The notes beneath the pieces are model-generated. The model had not been told where the DNA came from, made no database searches, and saw nothing but the letters and a program-made list of their open reading frames with translations. A stretch of 41,340 nucleotides of DNA from Rhodospirillales bacterium (GTDB lineage: Bacteria > Pseudomonadota > Alphaproteobacteria > Acetobacterales > Acetobacteraceae), in NCBI GenBank assembly GCA_947447625.1, contig CANFKS010000026.1, positions 1 through 41,340 of the forward strand, given 5' to 3'. Below, in pieces: positions 8,110-17,852 of this stretch (position 1 is the stretch's first letter; every line of letters starts with the position of its first letter). Both the position numbers and the translations under genes were made by a program.

Positions 8110-8150
8110 AAAGTTTTTTTGCTTCTTTTTTTTCAAAAAAAGAAGCGCTT
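8110..8150 (-). repeat. A/T-rich palindromic element, copy 2 (inverted relative to copy 1)
   Basis: On the minus strand this gives the same AAGCGCTTC - T run - A run - GAAGC - A run - CTTT order as copy 1. The stem is 12 bp (8121-8132 with 8135-8146). It lies 13 bases downstream of the VWA-like gene, so each of the two convergent operons meets one copy in the same 5'-3' sense. Confidence 0.75.
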
Positions 8151-8163
8151 GCTTCCCTTCCCC

Positions 8164-10263
8164 TCACCCCCCCTCCCGCCGCCAAGCCAGCAGCGCGAGA
8201 CCAAGAATAAGCGGCAGCGCAAGCCACGACGGCAGCAGCGGCGTCGCGGCGACGCCGCTGACCAGGTGATCGTGGCGGCGTTGCAGCCCGATCCAACTTC
8301 TGCCCGCGGTTTCCCGGCCGGCTTCGGTGCGGCGCAGGGCGGGCGGTCCGTTGGGGTCGAGCCAATGGACGCTGCCGTTGCTGGCCTTGATAAGCGGCGC
8401 GAGCAGGGTGGCGGTGGCGCGCAGGTCGGCGAATTCGAGCGGATTGGCGGTTTCGCCGGCGGCAAAGGCGTTCAGCCTGCCGTCGCTGACATGCCAGACG
8501 CCAGGCGCGGCGGCGGCCATGCTGCCGGCGGCATCGCCGGGGCGGGTGGGTGTGAGCACGAGCGGCGATCTGGCCCCGGCAGGGTCGGTGACGATCACCT
8601 GCCCGGGCGGGGTGTCTTCCAGGCCCCGGCGCTGGACGAGGAGTTGGCCCTTTTCAAGCCGGGCCGTGAGGGCGCTCTCCTCCAGTTCCGGCTCCTTCAT
8701 CAGCCAATGGGCGATGCGGCGCAACAATTCGGCCTGCGGTCCGCCGCCGTCATGGCCGCGGGACCACAGCCATATCTGGTCGGACAGCAGCAGTGCAACG
8801 CGGCCTTCGCCCACATGATCGAGCACGAGCAGGGGCGCGCGGCCCTCCCCGTCCGGGGCATCGAGCAGAACGGTCCCGGCGATGTCCGGCGCGACGGCGA
8901 TGCGCCGATACCAGCGGCCCCAAACCGGCACCGGGCCACGCGAGAGCCCGGCGGTCACGGGGTGGCGCTCGCCGAGCGCGGTCACGCCGGGCCGGTAGGC
9001 ATCGTTCACCAAGGCGCCGAAGGGCAACGGCCGGGCCGGCAGAATGGCGCCCAGGGGGGAGGGCGCGAGGCTGGTGGCGCCGGTGAATTCAGGGCCGACA
9101 CTCATCAGCAGGGCGCCGCCAGCGCGCACGTATTCGGCAATATTGCGCAGGTATTGCATGGGCAGAACGCCTCGGTTCTGAAACCGGTCAAAAATCACCA
9201 GATCGAACTCGCGCAGTTTGACCTGAAAAAGCTCCCGCGTGGGGAAGGGGATGAGCGCCATTTCATTGGCCGGCGTCATGTCGTCCTTTTCGGGCGGGCG
9301 CAGAATGGTGAAGTGGACGAGATCGACCACCGGATCGGCCTTGAGCAGGCGGCGCCAGGTGCGCTCCCCGGCATGCGGTTCGCCGGAGACGAGGAGAACG
9401 CGCAGACGGTCATGCACCCCGTTGATGACGACAACGGCCTTGTTGTTGACGCTCGAGACTTCGCCGCCGAGCGGTTCGGCCTCCAATTCGATCACGCTGG
9501 GGCCGCCGCGGGTGATGGGGAGATCGACCTGGTATTCGAGGCCGATCGGGGCCTGTTGAACCCGGGGCGCCTCGCCGTCGCGGCGGATGGTGAGTGCGGC
9601 GGTGCCAAAGATGGCGAGGCCGTTGCGCGGCACGCCAAGGTCCTCGACGGTGAGGCGGATGGTGGCGGTTTTGCCGACAACCCCGAAGCCCGGTGCGGCG
9701 ATGATGCGGATGCGCCGGTCGGTCTCCTCGGCCTTGGCGGGAGCCAGGAGGTGAAACGGCGCACTGGCGTAGGGTGGGCCCGCGATGGCAGGGATGTCAT
9801 GCGCCTGGCCGTCGCTGATGGCGATGATGCCGGCGAGGCGGGCGCGGGGAATATCCGCGAGCGCCCGATCGATGGCGCCGAACAGATGCGTCCCGTCGCT
9901 GCCCTCCTCGGCGACGGTGATGGTCCGCAATTCCAAATCGGGCAGATCGCGGGCCGCGGCTTCTATTTTCAGGCGCGCAGCCTCCGCGAGCGCGGCGCGC
10001 GTGCCCGTCGTCATGCTGGCGGACTGGTCGACCACGAGCAGGGCGATATCGGGCAGGGTCTCGCGGGTTTCCTCCACAAGCCGGGGGCCGGTGAGCCAGA
10101 GGAGGACAACGCCGAAAGCCAGGAACCGCCATCCCGTGCCCCGCGCACGGCGCCACAGGGCTACGGCCAGCGCCAGGGCGCAGAGTGCGGCCAGAGCAAC
10201 GATCAACCACGCCGGCAACACGGGATCAAGGCGCAGCGCGGCAATCGCCTGTTCGAGCTTCAT
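8164..10263 (-). CDS. membrane protein with VWA-like N-terminal region and GATase1-like domain, last gene of a MoxR module
   Basis: A 699-aa protein. Two hydrophobic segments lie at about residues 16-65. A VWA-like stretch follows with a MIDAS-type DxSxS at Asp79-Ser83 (LLVVDQSASM), then beta-rich middle sections and a segment resembling a class I glutamine-amidotransferase-like fold (FDLVIFDRFQNRG, YVRAGGALLMSVG) without an obvious catalytic Cys-His-Glu set. A final membrane helix (ALPLILGLALLAWR) precedes a short basic tail. The start at 10263 overlaps the upstream stop codon (ATGA). The neighbours are DUF4159/BatA, DUF58 and MoxR. Such modules are thought to couple an AAA+ ATPase to metal-dependent VWA proteins at the membrane; the client here is unknown. 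Confidence 0.8.
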   Translation of the reverse strand: MKLEQAIAALRLDPVLPAWLIVALAALCALALAVALWRRARGTGWRFLAFGVVLLWLTGPRLVEETRETLPDIALLVVDQSASMTTGTRAALAEAARLKIEAAARDLPDLELRTITVAEEGSDGTHLFGAIDRALADIPRARLAGIIAISDGQAHDIPAIAGPPYASAPFHLLAPAKAEETDRRIRIIAAPGFGVVGKTATIRLTVEDLGVPRNGLAIFGTAALTIRRDGEAPRVQQAPIGLEYQVDLPITRGGPSVIELEAEPLGGEVSSVNNKAVVVINGVHDRLRVLLVSGEPHAGERTWRRLLKADPVVDLVHFTILRPPEKDDMTPANEMALIPFPTRELFQVKLREFDLVIFDRFQNRGVLPMQYLRNIAEYVRAGGALLMSVGPEFTGATSLAPSPLGAILPARPLPFGALVNDAYRPGVTALGERHPVTAGLSRGPVPVWGRWYRRIAVAPDIAGTVLLDAPDGEGRAPLLVLDHVGEGRVALLLSDQIWLWSRGHDGGGPQAELLRRIAHWLMKEPELEESALTARLEKGQLLVQRRGLEDTPPGQVIVTDPAGARSPLVLTPTRPGDAAGSMAAAAPGVWHVSDGRLNAFAAGETANPLEFADLRATATLLAPLIKASNGSVHWLDPNGPPALRRTEAGRETAGRSWIGLQRRHDHLVSGVAATPLLPSWLALPLILGLALLAWRREGG

Positions 10264-12953
10264 CGTCCCATCCGCTCCAACAGGGCCGGCAGATGAACCT
10301 GATCGCCCTTGTAGTTGCCGGTCAGGGCATACATCACGAGATTGACCCCGAACCGATAGGCCAGCACACGCTGGCGCGCGCCGCCGGGGATGGTGGCGTA
10401 TGGGGTGTTGCCCTGGCGGTCGACCGCCCAGGCCGAGGCCCAATCATGCCCGCCGATGATGACGGGGGAGACGCTGTCGTTGCTGCGGTCCTGGTCGCGC
10501 TGGACCCAGACCGGCTCGCCGGTGAACCGGCCGGGGAATTCGTTCAACAGATAAAAGGAGCGGGCCAGAACATGCGCCGGGGTGAGTTCGCCCAGCGCCG
10601 GAATGGCGAGGCCCCGGGCGGCGCGTTCGAGCGCGGCTTCGGCCCCGGCGGCAAAGCCTTGGCCGGAGCCGCCGTTGCGCGTGTCGATGAGGATGATGCC
10701 GCCATTGCTCATATAGGTGTTCAGCGCAGCGACGGCAGCGCCCGAGAGCCTGTCGGCCTCGGGGGTGATGGCCCAGTATATCAGCGGAAACAGCGAAAGA
10801 TCATCGACCCCGGGCGTGATGGCGACGGGCTCCGCCAGCGCGGCCGCGGTGCGCCGGTTGACATAGTCGGACAGCCCGACCAACCCCGCGCGCACAATGC
10901 TGTCCTGGGCCGCATCCCCGGTGAGCATGGCGGCGAGCCGGCTGCCGCGCGCCGGATGCTCCCCTGTTGCGGCCCCCGTCGGCCCGGATTGTGCCATGGC
11001 AGCGCCCGACACCATGGCAACGCCCGGTGCCAGGGCGATGGCCATCAAAGCCGTGCGCAGCAGGCCGCGCAGCCCGAGAGAGATCAGCAGGTCCGCCGCA
11101 AGCAGGGCAAGGGCGCCGGCAAGCAGCCAAGGCGCAAGCGCGCGCTCCGGCGCAATGCCCCCGAGCGGAACCTGGTGCGCGCCCGCGATGGGGGGTGCCG
11201 CTTCCGGCGGGGCCAGATTGCTGGCCAGGTTGAGCACCCGGCGCGCGGCCTCGGGGCCATAGAGGCCGGGCGGCGTGCGCGGGGTGGCGGTGGCGGCGGC
11301 AAGCTCGCGCGCCGTCATCGCCATTGCCGCGGCGGGCGGCGCGCCCTGAATGCCGAACCCGTCGAGGGTTTCGACCGGGCCAAGCCGCTCCCCCGCCCCC
11401 TCCTCCGCCCCGCTGATGCCGTTGGCGAGATCGATCAGGCGGCGCAGCATGTCGACGAACAGCCCGGACAGCGGCAGGTCGGACCAGTCGGCATTCGCGG
11501 TGACATGAAACAGCACCACGCGCCCCGCGCCGCGGCCGGCCTGGGTGACGAGCGGCGTGCCATCCTCCAGCCGCGCCCAGGTGGCGTCCGTCAAATGCAG
11601 CCCCGGCGCGGCCAGCACCTGCCGCGTGATCCGGACCTCCTGCGGCACCGCAAGGCCCAGGAACGGCGATGTGGCGGCAAAGGGTGCCAGCCCGGCAGGC
11701 TTGCTCCAGGACATGGTGCCGCCGAACTGACGGTCCCCATCGAGCAGTTTGACCGGCACCAGAGTGTCGGGGTGTTCGGCCAAGGCGGGGCCGGCGAAGC
11801 GGATCAGCAGCCCGCCCTTGTCGATCCAGGCCGCCAGCATGTCGCGCTCCGGGCCATCCGGCACCGGCCGGTCCGCCAGCACGATGACCGAGATTTCCCG
11901 CGACAGCAGACCGGAAAGGTCCCCCTGACGCACCTCCGTGAAGGGTTCGAGGGCGCGGCGAAGATAGAAAATCTGCCCGGTCAGCGGCGTGGCGGCGGTG
12001 CTCGCGTCCCCGGCGAGCAGGCCCACCGGGCGGCGGCGCCAACGCTCGTCGAGCAGCACCACCCCGGCGGCGGTGGCGGGTCCGTCAAGCACAAGCCGGG
12101 CGAGGCGATTGCGCAATTCGGGCGGCAGCATCATCGGCCCCTCCGCCGTCACAGCCCCGGCAGGAACGGCAAGCACGAGGCGGGCCAGCGTCCGCCCATC
12201 GGCCGAGACGGCGCGGATCGCAGCCTCCCCGGCGATGGGCTGCGGGGTTTGCGCGATGCGAACGATCAGGCGATCGGCCTCGGCCCTGGGTTGCAGCAGG
12301 ATGCGGGCCGGGATGTCATCGCCCCGCAGGTCCTCGACCGGGCCAATCCCGGCCAGCGCGGCGGCGTAGGCCGTCCAGGCGGACCCATGGGTAAGACCAT
12401 CGGAAATCGCGACCACGCCGCCCGCGCGGCTGCCGGCGGCTGCGGCCGCGGCCGCGCTGCGATCGGCCGGCCAGGGCTTTGGACGCAGCGCGTCGAGCAG
12501 CGGGCGGGCATCGGCGGCGGGCAGGGCTGCGCTCGCGCGCGGCGGCAGGCCCGCTTCGCTCGGCGCGGTCGCCAGCAGAATAACCGGCCGGCCCGCCCGT
12601 TCGGCACGATCAAGCACCGCACCGGCCGCGGTCAGCCTGCGGGACCAGTCGCGCGCCGCGGCCCAGCCATCGTCGATGACCAGCAAAACCGGCCCCGTAC
12701 CCGGCACCGAGCCGCCCGCGTCGATCACCGGGCGGGCAAGGCCGATCACAATCAGACCGGCCGCGACGCAGCGCAGCAGCAGCAGCCACCACGGCGTGCG
12801 CGCCGGCGTTTCGGCCGGCGCGACGAGGCCATGCAACAGCCTGATCGCCGGGAACCGCTCGATCCGCGGCGACGGCGGCGTGACGCGCAGGAGCCACCAC
12901 AGAATGGGCAGGGCAGCGAGGGCGAAAAGCACCCAGGGCGAGGCAAAGATCAT
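10260..12953 (-). CDS. BatA N-terminal / DUF4159 domain membrane protein
   Basis: An 897-aa protein. It begins MIFASPWVLFALAALPILWW, the double-anchor BatA/aerotolerance N-terminal domain, with a second hydrophobic helix at about residues 55-75. A degenerate VWA-like region follows (VLLVIDDGWAAARDW), then long GATase-like middle segments, further hydrophobic segments, and a C-terminal DUF4159 domain (GLVGLSDYVNRRTAA onward, with LFPLIYWAITPEA and NGGIILIDTR). The ATG overlaps the DUF58 stop codon (ATGA). DUF4159 proteins are common beside moxR in alphaproteobacteria. The predicted role is a membrane scaffold or substrate of the MoxR ATPase; direct functional knowledge is lacking. Confidence 0.83.
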   Translation of the reverse strand: MIFASPWVLFALAALPILWWLLRVTPPSPRIERFPAIRLLHGLVAPAETPARTPWWLLLLRCVAAGLIVIGLARPVIDAGGSVPGTGPVLLVIDDGWAAARDWSRRLTAAGAVLDRAERAGRPVILLATAPSEAGLPPRASAALPAADARPLLDALRPKPWPADRSAAAAAAAGSRAGGVVAISDGLTHGSAWTAYAAALAGIGPVEDLRGDDIPARILLQPRAEADRLIVRIAQTPQPIAGEAAIRAVSADGRTLARLVLAVPAGAVTAEGPMMLPPELRNRLARLVLDGPATAAGVVLLDERWRRRPVGLLAGDASTAATPLTGQIFYLRRALEPFTEVRQGDLSGLLSREISVIVLADRPVPDGPERDMLAAWIDKGGLLIRFAGPALAEHPDTLVPVKLLDGDRQFGGTMSWSKPAGLAPFAATSPFLGLAVPQEVRITRQVLAAPGLHLTDATWARLEDGTPLVTQAGRGAGRVVLFHVTANADWSDLPLSGLFVDMLRRLIDLANGISGAEEGAGERLGPVETLDGFGIQGAPPAAAMAMTARELAAATATPRTPPGLYGPEAARRVLNLASNLAPPEAAPPIAGAHQVPLGGIAPERALAPWLLAGALALLAADLLISLGLRGLLRTALMAIALAPGVAMVSGAAMAQSGPTGAATGEHPARGSRLAAMLTGDAAQDSIVRAGLVGLSDYVNRRTAAALAEPVAITPGVDDLSLFPLIYWAITPEADRLSGAAVAALNTYMSNGGIILIDTRNGGSGQGFAAGAEAALERAARGLAIPALGELTPAHVLARSFYLLNEFPGRFTGEPVWVQRDQDRSNDSVSPVIIGGHDWASAWAVDRQGNTPYATIPGGARQRVLAYRFGVNLVMYALTGNYKGDQVHLPALLERMGR

Positions 12954-13807
12954 CGCCGTCCCACCTGTGGCGCCAGGGCGGCATAAAGGCCAAGCAGGGC
13001 GGCTTCCGGGGGCTGGTCCGTCCGATGGATCGCGAACCCCCAGCCCGCGGCACGGCAGATCGCGCGCAGCCCGTCCTGCTGGGCGGCAAGGCGCGTGGCA
13101 TAGGCATCGCGGATGCCCTCCACGCGGGAAATCAGGGTGCCGGCCTCGGCCCGCATGCCCTCGAAGCGGACCCGCCCCTCATAGGGCAGCAGCGCCTCGG
13201 CGGGGTCCAGCACCTGCAGAATATGCCCGCGCACCGGGATCGCCGCCATGCGGCCGATCGCGGCCTGGATGGTGTCGAGCGGGGCCAGAAAATCCCCGAT
13301 CAGCACGGCCTGGGCATGGCGCGGCAGCGTCACCTCGGGCGGCACCCCGTCGCCGTCGGGCAGGCGGGCCAGGGCGGCGGCGAGGCGGTCAAGCCCCGAG
13401 ACGGGGCGGCCCTCGGCCCCGATCAGGCGCACGCGCTCGCCGCCGCGCAACAGCAGCGCGGCCAAAGCCAGCAGCAGGAGTTCGGCCCGCTCCGCCTTGT
13501 TCACGGGCCCCGCCTTGCGCCACCGCATGGTCTCCCCCCCGTCGCGCCACAGCGCCACGGTTTGCGCGGCCTCCCACTCGGTTTCACGGACAAAGATGCG
13601 CTCGGAGCGGGCGGATTGGCGCCAGTCGATCCGGTTGGTCGCATCGCCCGGCAGGAAAGGACGAAACTGCCAAAACGAGTCCCCCTGCCCCACCCTGCGC
13701 CGGCCATGAACACCCTGCGCCACCGTCGCGGCCACGCGCTCGGCCGCCACCAGCAGCGGCGGCAGGCGGGCGCCCAGCGCCTCGGCGCGGCGTGCGGCCT
13801 GGCTCAT
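12950..13807 (-). CDS. DUF58 domain protein of the MoxR module
   Basis: A 285-aa DUF58 protein (COG1721). The family motif region includes GRRRVGQGDSFWQFRPFLPG, then DATNRIDWRQSARSERIFVRE, which matches the conserved GD..R.IDW..SAR..... RE core. It lacks a membrane anchor. The start at 13807 is chosen because the moxR stop codon lies 4 bases upstream; a longer frame running into moxR is rejected. DUF58 genes nearly always follow moxR, and the proteins carry a VWA-related fold. It presumably links MoxR to the two large membrane proteins encoded downstream. Confidence 0.88.
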   Translation of the reverse strand: MSQAARRAEALGARLPPLLVAAERVAATVAQGVHGRRRVGQGDSFWQFRPFLPGDATNRIDWRQSARSERIFVRETEWEAAQTVALWRDGGETMRWRKAGPVNKAERAELLLLALAALLLRGGERVRLIGAEGRPVSGLDRLAAALARLPDGDGVPPEVTLPRHAQAVLIGDFLAPLDTIQAAIGRMAAIPVRGHILQVLDPAEALLPYEGRVRFEGMRAEAGTLISRVEGIRDAYATRLAAQQDGLRAICRAAGWGFAIHRTDQPPEAALLGLYAALAPQVGRR

Positions 13808-13811
13808 CGCC

Positions 13812-14810
<999 letters not shown>

Positions 14811-14935
14811 TCGCTCGATCCTCGGATGGCGCAAGAGACAAATAGGGATTTGGACGCGGTCTGCCACTTCCCCCGGACGGGGGATGCTACCTATATCTTC
14901 CATCGGGACGATAGGCCGTCCGAGGGTGTGACGAC

Positions 14936-15607
14936 GTGAATGATACCACGCAAGCCATGAACGACCCGCTTCACCTCCTGCAGACGGCTGCGCCGCGGGT
15001 CCGACGCGCGCCGGTGGAGTGCGGAGATCTGCCGTTCGTCATCCAGCGGGACGGGTCGTGGCTCTATCGCGGCAGCCCGATCAACCGCAAGGAACTGGTG
15101 TGCCTGTTCGCCTCGGTGCTCAAGCGCGAGGCGGATGGCGGGTTCTGGCTGGAGACGCCGGCCGAGCGCGGGCGCATCGTGGTGGAGGATGCGCCCTTCC
15201 TGGCAGTGGCGCTGGACTGGTCGGGCATGGGCGACACCCAGGTGCTGACCTTCCGCACCAATGTGGACCAGATGATCACGGCAGGCCCGGAGCATCCGAT
15301 CAGGGTATCCTTCGATATCGTGACCTGCGAGCCGATCCCCTATCTGACGGTGCGCGAGGGCGCCGGGCGCCTGCCGATCGAGGCCAGGATCGGGCGTGCC
15401 GTCTATTACGAGTTGGTGGCGCTGGCCGAGCCTGGCCTGGTCCATGGCCGCGAGATGCTGGGGGTCTGGAGCCAGGGCTGTTTTTTCGCATTGGGGGAGA
15501 TGCCGTCGGAGGCCGATTGGGCGGAGGATGACGGGACGGTGGATGACGGGACGGGGGAAGACGGGATGGGGGATGGCGAATGGTCCGGGGATACCGACGC
15601 GCCGTGA
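14936..15607 (+). CDS. DUF1285 domain protein
   Basis: A 223-aa protein that matches the DUF1285 pattern: DLPFVIQRDGSWLYRGSPINRKEL near residues 32-55, then LVTPAERGRI-like (here LETPAERGRIVVED) and VEDAPFLAVALDW segments. These proteins have a small beta-rich double domain of unknown function, widespread in proteobacteria. The start is GTG at 14936 with GAGGG about 9 bases upstream; an ATG at 14957 is the alternative. The C-terminus carries an acidic low-complexity tail (DDGT repeats) encoded by a 15-bp tandem repeat. The CoA-pyrophosphatase gene overlaps the stop codon. Confidence 0.85.
   Translation: MNDTTQAMNDPLHLLQTAAPRVRRAPVECGDLPFVIQRDGSWLYRGSPINRKELVCLFASVLKREADGGFWLETPAERGRIVVEDAPFLAVALDWSGMGDTQVLTFRTNVDQMITAGPEHPIRVSFDIVTCEPIPYLTVREGAGRLPIEARIGRAVYYELVALAEPGLVHGREMLGVWSQGCFFALGEMPSEADWAEDDGTVDDGTGEDGMGDGEWSGDTDAP
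15526..15585 (+). repeat. 15-bp tandem repeat inside the DUF1285 gene
   Basis: Three full units (15526-15540, 15541-15555, 15556-15570; form GGATGACGGGACGGK, third unit diverged) are followed by a partial fourth. Unit length is a multiple of three, so the frame is kept and each unit encodes roughly E/D-D-G-T/M-x. The array lengthens the acidic tail and is a likely site of copy-number variation. Confidence 0.75.
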
Positions 15608-16254
15608 ACGCAACTGAACTGCGCGCCAGATTATCCGCCCCCATGCCGGCACGCCCGGTTTTGCGCGGGACGGTGATGGTCGAAAACCCGCCTGCGATGG
15701 GTGCAGCACTCGCCTCGGACGACGGCTGGACGATGGCCGATCAGCCGCTGGTCCCCGCCGCCGTGCTGGTGAGTTTCGTGCAAGGGGCGCAGCGCGGCAT
15801 CCTGCTCACCAAACGAACGGCGCATCTCAAAAAACACGCCGGACAAGTCAGTTTCCCCGGCGGACGGATCGACCCGGAGGACCTCTCGCCCGAGGCCGCC
15901 GCCTTGCGCGAGGCGCAGGAGGAGGTCGGGCTCGATCCGTCGCTGGTCGAACTCGCCGGGCGGCTCGGCGATTACGCAACCGGGACGGGCTATCGCATCA
16001 CGCCCATCCTGGGGCTGCTGCCCGAGGGGGTGGACCTCGCGGATTTGCGGCTGACCCCGTCACCGGACGAGGTCGAATCGGTGTTTGCGTTGCCGATGTC
16101 GGTGCTGCTCGATCCCGATGCGCCGCAGAAGCGGCGGGCCTATTACCGCGGCCGGTGGCGCGAATTCTGGGTGTGGCCGCATCCGGATCATTACGTATGG
16201 GGCGCAACGGCGGCGATCTTGCATCACCTTGCCGAGCGGCTGCGCGGCACCTGA
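15604..16254 (+). CDS. NUDIX hydrolase, CoA pyrophosphatase type (NudL-like)
   Basis: A 216-aa NUDIX protein. The segment LLTKRTAHLKKHAGQVSFPG, followed by GRIDPEDLSPEAAALREAQ and EEVGLD, combines the UPF0035/NudL signature with the NUDIX box; the spacing before REAQEE is two residues longer than the canonical box, as in this subfamily. Members hydrolyse CoA and CoA derivatives to 3',5'-ADP and phosphopantetheine. The GTG at 15604 overlaps the preceding stop codon (GTGA) and is preferred to an in-frame ATG at 15580. The 3' end overlaps the ATG of the DUF6111 gene. Confidence 0.88.
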   Translation: MNATELRARLSAPMPARPVLRGTVMVENPPAMGAALASDDGWTMADQPLVPAAVLVSFVQGAQRGILLTKRTAHLKKHAGQVSFPGGRIDPEDLSPEAAALREAQEEVGLDPSLVELAGRLGDYATGTGYRITPILGLLPEGVDLADLRLTPSPDEVESVFALPMSVLLDPDAPQKRRAYYRGRWREFWVWPHPDHYVWGATAAILHHLAERLRGT

Positions 16255-16502
16255 TGTTGCGTCTCACCGAAATCGGCCTGTTTCTGGTGCCTTTCGCCCT
16301 TTACGTCACATGGCTGATCGCGGGGGCGCGCACACCGCGCTGGGCGGTGTGGGGCACGATCGTGCTGACGCTGGCGATGGCGGCGGGGATCGTCTGGTTC
16401 GGGGTCATCAACGCGATCCCGCCGGAATCAGGCTACGAACCGGCGCATGTGATCGACGGGGTGATTGTGCCGGGCCACGCGGTGGTCAAGCCCAAGCCGT
16501 GA
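16254..16502 (+). CDS. DUF6111-like small membrane protein
   Basis: An 82-aa protein with two predicted membrane helices (about residues 5-25, IGLFLVPFALYVTWL; and 31-51, WAVWGTIVLTLAMAAGIVWF), followed by a soluble tail GYEPAHVIDGVIVPGHAV. Its size, two-helix plan and place between a NUDIX CoA hydrolase and a CCA-adding enzyme match what I recall of alphaproteobacterial DUF6111 proteins. Its ATG overlaps the preceding TGA, and its own stop codon overlaps the GTG of the next gene. The function is unknown. Confidence 0.75.
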   Translation: MLRLTEIGLFLVPFALYVTWLIAGARTPRWAVWGTIVLTLAMAAGIVWFGVINAIPPESGYEPAHVIDGVIVPGHAVVKPKP

Positions 16503-17713
16503 CGGCGCTTCGGATCGAGGCCGGGTTTTTGGATGACCCGGCATTGGCGCTGGTGCTCGATGCGATCCCCGAGGCGCGGATCGTCGGCGGCGCGGTGCGC
16601 GATGCGCTGGCCGGGCGGGCGGTCGCGGATGTCGATCTCGCCTCGCCCTTGGCGCCCGATGCGGTGATGGGCCGGCTGCGGGCGGCGGGGTTGAAGGCGG
16701 TGCCGACCGGCATCGCGCATGGCACAATCACGGCGGTGGCGGATCATCGGGGCTTCGAGATCACCACGCTGCGCCGCGATGTGCAGACCGATGGGCGGCA
16801 CGCGGTGGTTGCATTCACCGATGATTGGCTGGCCGATGCGGCGCGGCGGGATTTCACCATCAATGCGATGTCGATGACGCGCGACGGGGTGGTGTTCGAT
16901 CACTTCGGGGGCGTGGCCGATCTGCGGGCCGGGGTGGTGCGCTTCGTGGGCGATGCCGGCACCCGGATCGCCGAGGATTATCTCCGCATCCTGCGGTTTT
17001 TCCGCTTCCAGGCGCGCTACGGCGCCGGCGTGCCGGACCAGGCGGCCACGGCTGCGATCGCGGCGGGCGTGGCGGGAATTGCGCGCTTGTCGGTGGAGCG
17101 GGTGTGGGGGGAGATGCGGCGCATTCTCGCCGCCCCCGATCCCTGCGCGGCCGTGGCCTTGATGGAGCGGCTCGGCGTCCTGGCCGCCGTGCTGCCGGAG
17201 GGCACGGCGGTGGGGCGGTTGGCGGCACTGGTGGGGCGGGGCGCGCCGGAGGATCCGGTTTTGCGGCTCGCGGCGCTGCTGGCGGGCGATGCGGCGTCGG
17301 TTGCGGCGCGGTTGCGCCTGTCCGGCCCGGAGCGGGTGCGGCTGATGGCAGTGCGCGACGGGTCGGCGCTGGCGGCCGGGGCTTCGGATGATGATATGCG
17401 CCGGGCCTTGGCCGATATGCCCGCCGAGGTGTTGATCGGGCGGGTCTGGCTGGCGGATGGCGATGCTGGGCTGATCGCGCGGATTGCGGGCATGGCGGTG
17501 CCGGTGTTCCCGCTGCGCGGGCGGGATCTGGCGGCCGCTGGCGTGCCGGCAGGGGCGGTGATGGGGGGGCTGCTGCGCGATGTGCGGGGCTGGTGGATGG
17601 CGGGGGGCTGCGTGGCGGATGCGCCGTCATGCCGGGCCGAGGCGGTGCTGCGGTTGGCGATGGCGGAGGATGGCTTGAGGCTTCCGTGCGCGGATGCCCG
17701 CAGGCGTTTATGA
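16499..17713 (+). CDS. cca: CCA tRNA nucleotidyltransferase (polyA polymerase-like class II)
   Basis: A 404-aa class II nucleotidyltransferase. IVGGAVRDALAGR and the catalytic DxD in ADVDLASPL appear near residues 30-45, RRDFTINAMS near 118-127, and RIAEDYLRILRFFRFQARYG marks the nucleotide-selecting helix. The C-terminal half is a helical tRNA-binding domain. The enzyme adds or repairs the 3'-CCA of tRNAs. The GTG at 16499 overlaps the DUF6111 stop codon (GTGA), which settles the start; the frame remains open far upstream, but only as a shadow of earlier genes. It is the last gene of the 14936-17713 unit. Confidence 0.92.
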   Translation: MTALRIEAGFLDDPALALVLDAIPEARIVGGAVRDALAGRAVADVDLASPLAPDAVMGRLRAAGLKAVPTGIAHGTITAVADHRGFEITTLRRDVQTDGRHAVVAFTDDWLADAARRDFTINAMSMTRDGVVFDHFGGVADLRAGVVRFVGDAGTRIAEDYLRILRFFRFQARYGAGVPDQAATAAIAAGVAGIARLSVERVWGEMRRILAAPDPCAAVALMERLGVLAAVLPEGTAVGRLAALVGRGAPEDPVLRLAALLAGDAASVAARLRLSGPERVRLMAVRDGSALAAGASDDDMRRALADMPAEVLIGRVWLADGDAGLIARIAGMAVPVFPLRGRDLAAAGVPAGAVMGGLLRDVRGWWMAGGCVADAPSCRAEAVLRLAMAEDGLRLPCADARRRL

Positions 17714-17778
17714 TGCCGGCGCCTGTGGTGCTGTTTGGGCGCACCCGCGAGCCGCTCCCTGTCTGCGGGTCGTCGTTG

Positions 17779-17807
17779 TTGACGCGCCGCGTCCCGCCCC
17801 GGACAAT
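17779..17807 (+). promoter_or_regulatory. predicted sigma70-type promoter of the dipeptide-type ABC operon
   Basis: TTGACG (17779-17784) and GACAAT (17802-17807) are separated by exactly 17 bases. It lies 46 bases before the ATG at 17853 and within the 139-base gap after cca. The match is to consensus only. Confidence 0.5.
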
Positions 17808-17852
17808 AGGGGCTCAAGCGGGAGGTCAGGGCGTGATGGGGGGCGGGCACCG

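Noticed and set aside
10185-12986. Very long open frame (over 900 codons) on the plus strand opposite the DUF4159 gene
   Set aside because: Antisense shadow of a GC-rich gene: low-complexity Arg/Gly/Pro-rich translation, no domain, and the minus-strand frame has clear BatA and DUF4159 domains with overlapping starts.
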